Origin: Streptomyces sp. NBC_01803
GTDB taxonomy: Bacteria > Actinomycetota > Actinomycetes > Streptomycetales > Streptomycetaceae
Reading direction: 5' to 3'
DNA length: 64,000 nt
NCBI RefSeq assembly: GCF_035917415.1
Contig: NZ_CP109073.1
Location: forward strand, 4,200,501 to 4,264,500
Shown here: positions 19,370 through 28,131 of the stretch, in pieces
Numbering within the stretch: position 1 is the first letter of the stretch
Layout: every line of letters starts with the position of its first letter
Notes under the pieces: model-generated
Told to the model about the DNA's origin: nothing
Databases searched by the model: none
What the model saw: only the letters and a program-made list of their open reading frames with translations
Translations under genes and position numbers: made by a program

Positions 19370-20409
19370 GTACACGCCCACGCACCGTTCTGCTCACCGG
19401 AGCCTCCGGCGTCGTCGGCCGCTCCATTCTCCGGGAGTCGCGGGGGCTTCCGGGGGGTGGCGGCGACGGCGGTCCCGGCGACCTACGGCTGATCGCCGCC
19501 TCGCACAGCAGCGCCGTGCCCGAAGCCCCCGGCCCCACCGTGTCGTTGGACATGACGGCCGAGTGGTTCGGGCTCGGCGCCGATGGCTGGGAGGCGCTGG
19601 CGGAGGAGGTGGATGTCGTCATCCACTCCGCCGGGCTGACCGAATGGGGCCTGCCCGCAGAGCGTTACCAGCCGATCAACATCGACGGCACCCGCCGGAT
19701 CATCGAGTTCGCCGAACGGGCCGACGCCGTCGTGCACTTCATGAGCACGGCCTTTGTCGCCGCCCTCGCGGACACCGCCCCGACGCCCCTGGGAGCGGCC
19801 AACGTCTGCCGGAACTACATCAGTTCCAAGCAGGCGGCCGAGGACCTGCTCGCCGAGAGCGGCATCCCGCACACGGTCTTCCGGCCCACCAACCTGGTCG
19901 GTGACTCCACCACCGGCTGGACCTCCCAGGGCCAGATCGTGCAGCTCATGTCCGACTGGATCGGCCGCGGCCGGGCGCCGTTCATCCCTGCCCACCCCGG
20001 CATCCGGATGGACTTCGTGCCGCAGGACCTGCTCTCCAAGGCCGTATTGCGCGCTATCGAACTCGGCGACGACAAGGGCGACTTCTGGGTCACCTACGGC
20101 GAGGAGGCGATGGATGTCGACGGCTGCCTCCAGGTCCTCGCCAAGCACGCCGCCGCGCGCGGCCGGATGTTGAGGATCCCGCCCACCGTGGATCCGGGCC
20201 GGATCGACCAGGAGGAGCTGGAACGGCTGCCGCCGATGAGCCGCTCCTTTCTGTCCGTGCTGTGCGACGTCAGTGAAGTCACCTGGTGCAGCGGCGGCGT
20301 GCTGCCCACCTCGATGCCCGAGCTGCGGGAACGCTACGGCGTGCCGTACGTGGCGGACACCGTGGCCTATCAGCGCAGCCTCACGTACGCCTCGGACCAC
20401 CTGAGCTGA
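19366..20409 (+). CDS. Extended SDR, NAD-dependent epimerase/reductase-like
   Basis: The 347-residue protein starts at the ATG overlapping the previous stop. It has VLLTGASGVVG (about residues 8-18), a HSAGLTEWG segment, NIDGTRRIIEFAE, and the active-site pattern NYISSKQAAEDLL with Tyr-x3-Lys. This is the extended SDR class that includes epimerases, 3-beta-hydroxysteroid dehydrogenase/OleD-type reductases and thioester reductases. The preceding loop at residues 28-38 is glycine-rich. In context it probably reduces a beta-keto or thioester group of the pathway intermediate. Confidence 0.82.
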   Translation: MSTRPRTVLLTGASGVVGRSILRESRGLPGGGGDGGPGDLRLIAASHSSAVPEAPGPTVSLDMTAEWFGLGADGWEALAEEVDVVIHSAGLTEWGLPAERYQPINIDGTRRIIEFAERADAVVHFMSTAFVAALADTAPTPLGAANVCRNYISSKQAAEDLLAESGIPHTVFRPTNLVGDSTTGWTSQGQIVQLMSDWIGRGRAPFIPAHPGIRMDFVPQDLLSKAVLRAIELGDDKGDFWVTYGEEAMDVDGCLQVLAKHAAARGRMLRIPPTVDPGRIDQEELERLPPMSRSFLSVLCDVSEVTWCSGGVLPTSMPELRERYGVPYVADTVAYQRSLTYASDHLS

Positions 20410-20464
20410 CACCCGCCCGACTCGCTCCACTCGCTCAATTCGCTCCACCATGGAAGGACTCAGC

Positions 20465-21394
20465 GTGAACGACGGATGGAAGGCCCCCGACCTCGGCGGC
20501 TCGGTGGCCGTGGTCACGGGCGCCAGCCGGGGCGTGGGCCGGGGCATCGCCCTCGCGCTCGGCGACGCCGGCGCGACGGTCTACGTGACCGGCCGCAGCA
20601 CGCGCGACGGTGACCGCACCGAGGCGCTGCCCGGAACGGTCGACGAGACGGCCGACGAGGTGACCGCACGCGGCGGCAAGGGCATCGCCGTGCGCTGCGA
20701 CCACCGCGACCCGGCCGACAACGCGGCGCTGGCTGAGCGGATCAGCGCTGACCACGGTCGGCTCGACTTGCTGGTCAACAACGCCTGGGGTGGCTACGAG
20801 CGTTCGGCCGAGGTGCCGTTCGACGCCGCCTACTGGAAGCAGCCGATGTGGCGTTACGAGCTCTTCGAGGGCTCGCTGCGCGCCCAGTACAACGTGACGC
20901 AGCAGCTCACGCCGCTGATGCTGCCCATGGAACGGTCGTTGATCGTCGGCATCAGCTTCTCGGACGGCGACATCTACCTCGGACAGGTCGGCTACGACGT
21001 CTTCAAGACGGCCTCCGACCGCATGTGCAAGGGATTCGCCTACGACCTGCGCAAGAGCAAGGTCACCGCGCTCTCCCTGCACCCCGGCTTCGTCCGCACC
21101 GAGCGCGTCGAGGCCGCCTGGGAGGCGCTGGGCAGCGGCCCGGCGGCCGTGGTCCACACCCCGGAGTACGTCGGCCGCGCGGTCGCCTCGCTGCTGGCGG
21201 ACCCGGCGGTCGCGGAGTGGTCCGGACAGGTCGTCAGCACCGGAGACCTGGCCGTGCACTACGACTTCCAGGATGTGGACGGCAAGCGGCCCCCGGCGTT
21301 TCGGCTGGAGGGACGTATGACGCTGGCCACCCGGATGGACCGCCTCAACCGCGTGGTGGCCGCGGCGAACGCCGCCGCGGAGCCGACGGCCTGA
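20465..21394 (+). CDS. Short-chain dehydrogenase/reductase
   Basis: The GTG at 20465 was chosen because GGAAGGA lies 6 nt upstream; the in-frame ATG at 20450 lacks a ribosome site. The 309-residue protein has VVTGASRGVGRG, the NNAWGG motif, Ser in GISFSDGD, and Tyr-x3-Lys as YDVFK. The loop between the NNA motif and the catalytic Ser is longer than in classical SDRs, and a roughly 50-residue C-terminal tail follows the fold. It is the last gene of the rightward block and its 3' end overlaps the convergent PPTase gene by 50 bp. Confidence 0.85.
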   Translation: MNDGWKAPDLGGSVAVVTGASRGVGRGIALALGDAGATVYVTGRSTRDGDRTEALPGTVDETADEVTARGGKGIAVRCDHRDPADNAALAERISADHGRLDLLVNNAWGGYERSAEVPFDAAYWKQPMWRYELFEGSLRAQYNVTQQLTPLMLPMERSLIVGISFSDGDIYLGQVGYDVFKTASDRMCKGFAYDLRKSKVTALSLHPGFVRTERVEAAWEALGSGPAAVVHTPEYVGRAVASLLADPAVAEWSGQVVSTGDLAVHYDFQDVDGKRPPAFRLEGRMTLATRMDRLNRVVAAANAAAEPTA

Positions 21395-22088
21395 GGACGA
21401 ACGGCCGGACTCGCACGGCGGGTTCACCGTTCTCCGACCGCACGGCGACGGCGGCCCGGTACCCGGCCGGCGCCGCCACGTCGGCGATGGCCCAGCCTTC
21501 GGGGCCGTCGTCGGCGCCCGCCGTGGCGAACTCCCCGGGCAGGCCGACGTGATGGGCCCGGGTGTCCCCGGCCAGGCCGGTGCCGAGCCCCTTGAGAAAC
21601 GCCTCCTTGCGCACCCAGCACCCCAGAAACGCGTCGTCGCGCACCTCTTCGGGCAGCGTGTCGAGCGCGGCCCGCTCGCCGGGGTGCAGCATGCCGCCGA
21701 GCCTGCGAGCCGCCCCGGCCCCGGCCACGGCCGCCGCCTCCACATCGACGCCCACGTCGGCCTCCGCCACCGCGTAGAACGCGACATCGGCGGCATGGGA
21801 CAGGGAGAACCGCACGTCGGGACGGCCCGCCACGACCGGCCGCCCGTGCGGCTCACCGCACCCCGGCATGGGGCAGGGCTCCCGCGCGAACACGACCTCG
21901 GCCGGGCCGACTCCGAGCCGCGCCCCGAGCAACTGCCGCAGGGCGACGTGCGCGACGACGTAACGCCGCCGGTCCGCCGCATTCCGGAACGCCGCCGCCC
22001 GGGCCGCCTCGCCCCCGTCCAGCACGGCTTCGTCAACCGCCGCCCCCGGACCGGGTATCGCCAGCACCCAGATCCCCACCTCAGCCAC
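21345..22088 (-). CDS. 4'-phosphopantetheinyl transferase, Sfp superfamily
   Basis: The 247-residue protein starts at the GTG at 22088. It has the metal-binding motif VGVDVE (Asp115, Glu117) and the second motif CWVRKEAFLKGLGTGL (Trp158, Lys161-Glu162), which are diagnostic for the superfamily; N-terminal FSLSHA fits as well. It would transfer phosphopantetheine from CoA to the serines of the ACP domains encoded on both sides, including the free ACP. Gene placement at the edge of the PKS locus suggests a dedicated activator. It overlaps the convergent SDR gene tail to tail by 50 bp. Confidence 0.9.
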   Translation of the reverse strand: MAEVGIWVLAIPGPGAAVDEAVLDGGEAARAAAFRNAADRRRYVVAHVALRQLLGARLGVGPAEVVFAREPCPMPGCGEPHGRPVVAGRPDVRFSLSHAADVAFYAVAEADVGVDVEAAAVAGAGAARRLGGMLHPGERAALDTLPEEVRDDAFLGCWVRKEAFLKGLGTGLAGDTRAHHVGLPGEFATAGADDGPEGWAIADVAAPAGYRAAVAVRSENGEPAVRVRPFVLRPSAPRRRSPRPPRG

Positions 22089-22174
22089 CCGGCGACCGTA
22101 GCAGCGGCGGATTCGCCGCCGCCACGGGCCGGCTCGGGATGGCTCAGCTCGTTCGGTTGCCGTGCGGCGGCGCC

Positions 22175-23563
22175 TCAGAGGGCGCCGCGGCGCCAGGGGC
22201 CGGTGATCGCGAACGTGATGCCCGGGCTCTGGACGTTCACGAAGAGCCAGTTGCCGTTCGTCGGCTCGAAGACCGAGCCGGCCCACTCGGAGCTCGTGTG
22301 ATTGACCGCGGGGACGTTCTTGCCCGCGGTGCCGGACCGCAGGTCGACGGTGTTCGCCGCGAAGGGGAAGATCTCGCCGTCCGTGGTCAGTCCGTGGACG
22401 TACTCGGTGCCGTCGCCGTCCTCGCAGAGGACCAGGCCGCCACGGGGGCTGACGCACATGTTGTCCGGGGCGTTGAGCACCTCGGCGCCCGGGGACGCGA
22501 AGAGCACCCGGAACTCATCCGTTTCCGGGTCCAGTTCGAAGACCTGACCCTGCCCGGCCGGGCCGCCGTTGGTGCTGATCACGTAGATGCGGTCGTTCCC
22601 GTACCAGGCGCCTTCCAGCCGGGCGAAGACCGCCCCGCCCGCGGCCTGCGCCTGGTAACGCACGGTGTCGGCGTCCGGGTCGACATCGTCGACGGGGACC
22701 CAGGAGACGGTGCCGTACGACTTCTCGCCGTCCTGGCGGGTGTCGTAGGGGGCGGCGCCGATGCGCATCGCCTCCAGTCGGCCGCCCTTGGACAGGTCGC
22801 CGGGCACCGCCGGAACGAAGCGGTACAGCGCGGCGTCGCCCCGGTCCTCGGTCTCGTAGACGTAGCCGGTCGCCGGGTCGATGGCGACGGCCTCATGGTT
22901 GAACCGGCCCATGGCCGTGTAGGGAACGGGATTTCCCTTGCCCTCGGACGCCACTTCGAAGATGTAGCCGTGGCGCACGCCGGCCGTCGTGCTGAAGGTC
23001 TCCTCGCAGGTGAGCCAGGTCTTCCACGGGGTCGGGCCGCCGGCGCAGTTGCGTATGGTGCCGCTGAGGCTGCCGTAGGACTCCAGCCACCGCCCGGCGT
23101 TCGGGTCGAAGACCAGCGTGGTGGTGCCGCCGCCGGCCGCCGGGTTGTACGCCGGGGAGGTGAAGGCGACACCGGCGCCGCGCTCATGGTTGCGGACGAG
23201 GTGCAGCTTGTCGCCGTACCGGAAGGCGGCCATGCCGTCATGCGAACCCGGGGTGGCCGTCCCGTCGTCCATGACGTCGTTCGTCCAGCCGTAGGAGATG
23301 TACTCGAACCCGCTTGGGAGCGCCAGCAGTTCGAGACCGGTCGCCTGATCCTTGACCGGGCGCAGGGGACCGTACCCGGTGTCGGCGGCGCGCCGGGCGG
23401 GCGCGGCGGCGGCGGCCCGCGCGCTGAGCGCCTGGAACGACACGGTGGCCGTCGCGGCCACGGCGGCGCCGCGCAGGAGCGAACGCCGCTCGAAGCCGGA
23501 ACCGGAACCGGAACCGGAGTCGGAAGCGGAGCCGGCGGATCTTTCGGCGGAAGAGTCGGTCAT
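22175..23563 (-). CDS. Tat-exported PhoX/DUF839 family protein (alkaline phosphatase-like)
   Basis: The 462-residue protein starts at the ATG at 23563, behind GAGAGG. The N-terminal twin-arginine motif ERRSLLRGAAV (Arg26-Arg27) plus an Ala-rich h-region and AAAA cleavage region predicts Tat export. The mature part has repeated blade-like segments (NHERGAGVAF, CEETFS, RFNHEAVAIDP, YETEDRG, NAPDNMCVSPRGGLVLCEDG) that match the DUF839/PhoX beta-propeller with calcium/iron ligands. PhoX proteins hydrolyse phosphate monoesters outside the cell. A longer open frame extends upstream into the radical SAM pseudogene and was rejected, because the Tat signal must be N-terminal. Confidence 0.88.
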   Translation of the reverse strand: MTDSSAERSAGSASDSGSGSGSGFERRSLLRGAAVAATATVSFQALSARAAAAAPARRAADTGYGPLRPVKDQATGLELLALPSGFEYISYGWTNDVMDDGTATPGSHDGMAAFRYGDKLHLVRNHERGAGVAFTSPAYNPAAGGGTTTLVFDPNAGRWLESYGSLSGTIRNCAGGPTPWKTWLTCEETFSTTAGVRHGYIFEVASEGKGNPVPYTAMGRFNHEAVAIDPATGYVYETEDRGDAALYRFVPAVPGDLSKGGRLEAMRIGAAPYDTRQDGEKSYGTVSWVPVDDVDPDADTVRYQAQAAGGAVFARLEGAWYGNDRIYVISTNGGPAGQGQVFELDPETDEFRVLFASPGAEVLNAPDNMCVSPRGGLVLCEDGDGTEYVHGLTTDGEIFPFAANTVDLRSGTAGKNVPAVNHTSSEWAGSVFEPTNGNWLFVNVQSPGITFAITGPWRRGAL

Positions 23564-23689
23564 GGCAGTCCTCTCGGGGACGAGGGGGGCTGGAGAGAGC
23601 TCTGTCACCCTAGGAGGAAGGCCGTTGTCCGTTTCCCAACGGAAAGTGACATCTGGGCGAATGCCTTCGGGATCGCGGGAGGCCCCCGA

Positions 23690-24400
23690 TCCGGAGGCGC
23701 TGTCCTCCCCGTCTCCTCCGGGTAGCCCCACGCACTGCCCGCCGCCGCAGCCGTCGTGAACCCAAGCCGCAGTGCGTCGCCGTAGAGCGGGGTCGCCCGG
23801 GTAAGGGGCGAACAGGTGTGCCCGGGTCTCCGGGGTGGGTGTCAGACGTCGCAGCTCTTCGATCAACGCGTAGGTCTCCTCCTGCTCCGCCTCGCTCTCG
23901 CCGGGGAAGCCGACGATGAAGGTGCGGAACTGGCACTTGTGGACGCAGCCCTGAGACGAGACGTAGTGGAAGCGTCTTGCTCGCCACGGTGGGGTCATCG
24001 CGGATGTAGTCCGCCACCGTCAGCAGATGTCACGGATACGCCCCCATGACGCCGGTGCGCGGCGGATTGACCGGGCCACGCAACAACTCGCCGCCACGGC
24101 ACGTGAGCAGGCCCGGCACATCCTGCGGCGGCAACCGGCCGAGGAAGGACGCCACGAACCGGGCAAGGAGTTCTGTCCCGGTCCGACCGGTACCGCATCC
24201 ACCAGCTCATGCCGGACGGTCTGTTCGCCCAATACGTTCACGTGGGGTCCGCCGAACACCACCGGCGGACAGGACTCGCGCTTCTTCGCCGCTCGGACCA
24301 TCTCCAGCGCATGACCGATCTGGCCGCCGCCGGTCATCACGCTCCCCCCGATGCACACCGCGCGCTCAGGCGGCACGAAGCTTCGCCACACCACCGGCAG
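23690..24400 (-). pseudogene. Decayed B12-binding radical SAM gene
   Basis: Pieces of one protein appear in successive frames. First comes a B12-binding domain piece (GGSVMTGGGQIGHAL, then VVFGGPHVNVLGEQT and ELVDAV) at 24395-24190. After a frameshift near 24180 come TELLARFVASFLG and RLPPQDVPGLL, ending at a stop near 24030. The next piece is HLLTVADYIRDDPTVASK at about 24028-23975. A further shift gives RRFHYVSSQGCVHKCQF, the radical SAM C-x3-C-x2 motif with the third Cys missing. It is joined directly to FIVGFPGESEAE and PYPGDPALRR, which normally lie about 100 residues further on. So there are at least two frameshifts, one stop and an internal deletion. The ends are approximate. The gene's original role is unknown. 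Confidence 0.75.
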
Positions 24401-24487
24401 GCGCAGCGGGGCTCACACACGGCCGATCAGGTCAGACTCACGGGAAAGTGTGCCTCACGGGCCAGGCTTCGCAGACCTACAGCGAAC

Positions 24488-25663
24488 TCAGTGCGGGATG
24501 CCCGCTCGCTTGGCCAGCGCCATCAGGCGCCTGTTACTTCTGCGGTGCAGAGACGTCAGGACGCGCAGTGTTTCCTGACTGTGGGGATGAACGCGCGCCA
24601 TTTGAGGAGCGATCTCCCACGCCTCAGAGAGCGAGTCGAGAGCTTTTTCACGATTCCCCAGAGCAAGGTGCGCCCTAGCCGCGTTCATATGTAGAGGGCC
24701 GACCCTCGTCGCAGGGAGAGTGATCGGTTCCCGCTCGATCCCTTCCATTGTCGAGATGGCGTCGGCATATCTCTCCATGTCCACATACGTAGCCATGACA
24801 TGTGTTGCTGTGTTCTCTGGCCCGAAATGAATTCCATGATCGCCCACGTCCTGGGGGATTTCATCCGCCCAGCGTAGAGCTTCTTGCTGGTGACGAGCAG
24901 CGACCCTTTTATCCATAATGCGACCGGCAAGAGTGAGGCCGCGAAGGTGCAGGATGCCGAGTCCGAAAGCGCGCGCTTTCCCCGACAGGCGTCCCTCCGC
25001 CTCTGTGACTGCCCGATCCACGACCGCAAGCCCCGTCGCGAAGTCGCCACCGTTGAGAAAGGTGCCTGCCTCGTCACGTGAGGCGATTGCCACCGTCAGC
25101 GGATTCGCCCGTTCTGCTGCCATGCGCTGTCTCACGACCGCTAGGTCCGCAAGATCCATCCAGCGATGCCGTGCGGCAAGCCAGTACACGCCTGAGTACA
25201 CATCGGCCACGCTGGACCATGCATCGGGCGTGCCGACTGAATGAGCATAATTCGTGGCAGATTCAAGGAGGTTCGGGAGGTGATTGAGAACGCCTCCCAG
25301 GTTTGCCTCACCGCGAAGTTTGAACAGGTCAGACAGTCCAGCTTGGATTTTCTCCGAACCACTAGGTGGATCGCCGGGACAGTCGAATCGTCTGATGACT
25401 CCCCTAAGTTCGGTCAGCTTCTCCTTGTTCGCCGGTTCAGTGGAGGCTTTTCCTAGCAATTCGTTGAGCGTGCAGCCCAACGCCGCAGCAATCGAAGCCG
25501 CTACACCCTGACTCAGCGCCCGGTCGCCCACCTCGATCTTGCTGAGGAGCGAAGCGGAGATACCAGCCTTCCGGGCCAAAGCCGTCTGTCCCATCCCGCT
25601 GGCCTTACGGAGCATGGCGACGTTCCGGCCGGGCCCCGGCACCTCTGATGGTGGTCCGCTCAT
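24488..25663 (-). CDS. XRE-type helix-turn-helix regulator with TPR-like C-terminal region
   Basis: The start was set at the ATG at 25663 (GGAAG 6 nt upstream); an ATG two codons earlier is too close to the site. The 391-residue protein has an N-terminal HTH (about residues 12-66: MGQTALARKAGISASLLSKIE, then ASIAAALGCTLNELL). A long alpha-helical part follows with repeated Ala/Leu-rich helices (HMNAARAHLALGNREKALDSL is TPR-like). This size and layout are common in streptomycete XRE regulators paired with small proteins. It is divergent from the small genes at 25857-26688, and both directions could share the 25664-25856 region. Codon use is less GC-rich than in the flanking PKS and lipid genes. 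Confidence 0.88.
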   Translation of the reverse strand: MSGPPSEVPGPGRNVAMLRKASGMGQTALARKAGISASLLSKIEVGDRALSQGVAASIAAALGCTLNELLGKASTEPANKEKLTELRGVIRRFDCPGDPPSGSEKIQAGLSDLFKLRGEANLGGVLNHLPNLLESATNYAHSVGTPDAWSSVADVYSGVYWLAARHRWMDLADLAVVRQRMAAERANPLTVAIASRDEAGTFLNGGDFATGLAVVDRAVTEAEGRLSGKARAFGLGILHLRGLTLAGRIMDKRVAARHQQEALRWADEIPQDVGDHGIHFGPENTATHVMATYVDMERYADAISTMEGIEREPITLPATRVGPLHMNAARAHLALGNREKALDSLSEAWEIAPQMARVHPHSQETLRVLTSLHRRSNRRLMALAKRAGIPH

Positions 25664-25856
25664 GATCATCTTCCATCGATCGCTCGGAACTGCAACATCA
25701 ATGCTGCCACCCTCTCAACCGTCCGGCATCTCAACTGTGCAAGAGATGTGCAAGTTGGCAGGCGACGAAGATCGTTGACTGTGTGTCAGGCAAATGCAGC
25801 ACCCCGCGACCGTGCGACCAGTCCGGGGGCATGGACCACCTGAGAGGCAGGCAGCC

Positions 25857-26165
25857 ATGATGAAGCCTACGGGCCGAGGGGCGGTACTCGCCTCCCCTCC
25901 ACCGCTTCAGGCCGACGAGGAGGCGTTCTTGCGGCTGGTGTACGCCAGCCTCACGCCCCGGCTCGGTTCGTTCCAACTCCGCCGGGTCCGCGACCGGGCG
26001 ACCGGGCGAGAAGGCACGCTGCGGGAAGCGTTGGTGCGGTTCAAGGCCAACAGCATGGGCCAGGAGAAGCGAGGAGCGACTGAGATCTACATCCGCCCCA
26101 CCGGCGGCGGGTGCGAGTGGAGCACAGACCCCGAGGAGATCGAATTTATCGGAGAGGCGTCGTGA
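25857..26165 (+). CDS. Small protein of unknown function, divergent from XRE regulator
   Basis: The 102-residue protein starts at ATG 25857, with AGAGG about 9 nt upstream. I do not recognise the family. It is basic in the middle (RRVRDRATGREGTLREALVRF) and ends in an acidic TDPEEIEFIGEAS. No membrane segment or cysteine cluster is visible. Its position opposite the XRE regulator suggests joint control or a regulator/partner pair. It is not the DUF397 family that usually accompanies such regulators in streptomycetes, judging by length and motifs. Confidence 0.6.
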   Translation: MMKPTGRGAVLASPPPLQADEEAFLRLVYASLTPRLGSFQLRRVRDRATGREGTLREALVRFKANSMGQEKRGATEIYIRPTGGGCEWSTDPEEIEFIGEAS

Positions 26166-26290
26166 TCCTGCCCATCGTGCGCACCGGCCTTCTCTCCGCT
26201 CTGGCAGGCCCCTTGCTTACCCGGTCACGCATTACCGTGATACCTGCCCTGATCCACATCTTCATCATTTCCGACCACTCACAGATGTAG
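26162..26290 (+). CDS. Possible 42-residue coupled hydrophobic peptide
   Basis: A GTG overlaps the previous stop as GTGA and opens a 42-codon frame rich in Ile/Leu/Pro, with a hydrophobic C-terminal half (IPALIHIFIISD). No other evidence supports it; the coupling could be coincidence. Confidence 0.2.
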   Translation: MILPIVRTGLLSALAGPLLTRSRITVIPALIHIFIISDHSQM

Positions 26291-26302
26291 AAGGACTGGG
26301 CG

Positions 26303-26470
26303 ATGGGCAGCCAATGCGAGCACCCGGGTTCTCAACTGGATGATTCTCCGGAGGGAAAGCGATGCCCTTCCTGCAAGATGGTCATCTACCTACCCTGGGA
26401 TCCGCCCGTTTCTACCGATACGGAAAAGCGACCCGAGCGCAAGGAGGGCGAGGCATGGTTCACAACCTGA
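26303..26470 (+). CDS. Small Cys-rich (zinc-ribbon-like) protein
   Basis: The 55-residue open frame starts at ATG 26303, with AAGGA 7 nt upstream. It has C-E-H near the start (Cys5, His7) and a CPSC knuckle (Cys21, Cys24), which could bind one zinc, then a charged tail (EKRPERKEGE). It overlaps the following HTH gene by 16 bp, so the two are probably translationally coupled. Function is unknown; the Cys pattern and coupling to a DNA-binding protein suggest a nucleic-acid or protein-contact role. Confidence 0.5.
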   Translation: MGSQCEHPGSQLDDSPEGKRCPSCKMVIYLPWDPPVSTDTEKRPERKEGEAWFTT

Positions 26471-26688
26471 GCGGCAAAGATGCCCGGGAGTGGGTGGTCG
26501 CCCATGAAAGGGAAGTCGTCGACCGATACATCTTCGGTGAGGAGCCGATGAGCCGTCTGGCGCTGAACCTCAACGTTTCGGCCACGTGGCTTTCCCGCCA
26601 GTTCGACGCTTGGGGCGTGCCCCGACGCGGAAGGGCAGAAGCTTCCGCACTGCGAGGCCCCGGCGTGAACCCGTATCGAGCCCAGTAA
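26455..26688 (+). CDS. Small helix-turn-helix protein
   Basis: The 77-residue protein starts at ATG 26455, 6 nt behind a strong AAGGAGGG site. Residues 33-58 (MSRLALNLNVSATWLSRQFDAW then GVPRRGR) form a resolvase/transposase-type HTH with a basic wing. No catalytic domain is present, so it may be a stand-alone DNA-binding protein or the remnant of a recombinase regulator. The upstream zinc-ribbon-like frame overlaps it. The region is lower in GC than the flanks, consistent with transfer. Confidence 0.65.
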   Translation: MVHNLSGKDAREWVVAHEREVVDRYIFGEEPMSRLALNLNVSATWLSRQFDAWGVPRRGRAEASALRGPGVNPYRAQ

Positions 26689-27582
26689 AAGACAGGCACA
26701 GCGCGTTCAGGACTCCTGCCCCTACATCCTGTTCGTACGGCTCCCCGGGGAGAACGGCCCGGTTCTCCCCGGCAGCAACGTGCCTCGTGGAACTCCGATC
26801 AAGGATTGCGCGGCACATTACCTACTGGTCCAGATGAACTTGCCCATTCCTGTCGGCCGGGGCCTGATCTTTGACCAGCCCCTTGCGGATGTTCCTGTCA
26901 AACAGCCTGAAACTCACACCTTTGTCATGGCCGCAGCGTGGGTGAACCGAGCGAAGATCCCGTCACACTCCCGACCGCCACGTCTGTCATGGATGGGCCG
27001 CCGTACCGCCGTACCTGCCGGGTACAGCCCGGTAGCGCGGTGATGACCGGTGAACGCGCGGCTGAGGTCAGAACGCACCTGCTGCCGCCTCTGTGCGCAC
27101 CCCGCAGGACACGGTGACGACCGTAGGGGTTACGCACCATGACGAGCCCCGGGCAGCCGCTCACCAGCCACTTTGCGCACCCCGAGCCGCCGGCACCATG
27201 GATCGGTAACGGTTTCCAGGGGGCGCAACACCGCAGGTCAGAGGCCACTATTAGCGCCGAATCTCCGATCAACTGTTTGTCGGTGGGCGGGTGTTCACGG
27301 TCCGGGACGTGAACCTGCTCGGCCGGGGGTGCCAAGCGGCTGGATTTCACCACCGGCGAGTCGTTCACCCTTCGCCGCACGACCGTGCTGTGGGCCGGCC
27401 GCCGCGTTGATCCGCGTCGAGGCCACGGGCGATAGGCGCGCGTGGGCCGGTTCCCTCACGAGAGTGGGCGACTCAGCTCATGGATCACGCTCGGCGGACA
27501 TCGCGGGCCGGGGCGGGCCGAGGCGGAGGCGAACGACGGCGGTCGCGGCGCCGGCTGAGGCCGGCCCGGTGGCAGTCGGCTC
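26689..27582. other. Gene-poor stretch
   Basis: About 0.9 kb in which no reading frame shows convincing family motifs or a ribosome site. GC is lower than in the PKS region from 26690 to about 27000, then rises. Two short direct repeats (GCGCACCCCG near 27095 and 27176) were seen but have no clear meaning. It may be remnant DNA of the accessory island. Confidence 0.5.
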
Positions 27583-27828
27583 CTACATCGGCGGCGGTGT
27601 GGGCTGCGGCGTCGGACCGGGCGGCTCCGGGTGATCCGGGCCCGGCGGCGCCGGGGGGATGGGGTCGGGCGCCGGTCCCGGGGGCGGGCCGGGCGGCGGG
27701 CTCGGCGGCGGCGGAGGCGCCGGCACCGGTCCTGGCCGGGGTCCCGGCGCCGGTCCCGGCTCGGGGCCGCCCGGCTCCGGCGGCGGCGTGGGGGTCGGCG
27801 GAACGGGGTCGGGGCGTGGGGTGGTCAT
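27583..27828 (-). CDS. Small proline-rich protein
   Basis: An 81-residue frame starts at ATG 27828, with GGAGGG 9 nt upstream. It is almost entirely Pro, Gly, Ala, Glu and Asp (PPTPTPPPEPGGPEPGPAPG). There is no signal peptide, so export is unlikely. Low-complexity frames on this GC-rich DNA arise easily by chance; the ribosome site is the only positive support. Confidence 0.4.
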   Translation of the reverse strand: MTTPRPDPVPPTPTPPPEPGGPEPGPAPGPRPGPVPAPPPPPSPPPGPPPGPAPDPIPPAPPGPDHPEPPGPTPQPTPPPM

Positions 27829-28131
27829 CGCGACGCGCCCTCCGGTGTGCGGCTCGGAAACGTACCCGCACCGGGTGCCCGGCCCCTCGCGCGGTGAAAC
27901 GGCGGCGCGCCGGGGAGTGCCGCGCGGGCCCTCAGCCGTCCGCCGTGCCCCTGCCCGACTCTCCGCTTCGGCCCGTGCCCCTCGTCGGCCATCCGACTGT
28001 CCCCCACCCGGAGATGTGTCTCTTCACGCTCCCACACGCCGGCGCACGCGTCAGCTCCACCGGAGCGCTCACCGAAGTCTTTCGCCGGCGGCGCGTCAGG
28101 GCCGGGCCCGGTCTCCCGTGGGTCCGTACGG

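Noticed and set aside
4545..20409. OleABCD-type beta-lactone/olefin pathway (KAS III-like, OleB-like hydrolase, OleD-like SDR)
   Set aside because: The KAS III-like protein lacks the His, the hydrolase lacks its His, and no OleC-type ligase is in the locus.
23564..23998. N-terminal extension of the PhoX-like protein
   Set aside because: It would bury the Tat signal and consists of radical SAM remnants; the ATG at 23563 has a ribosome site.
26925..27380. 151-codon leftward frame
   Set aside because: No family motif and no ribosome site; composition like non-coding DNA.
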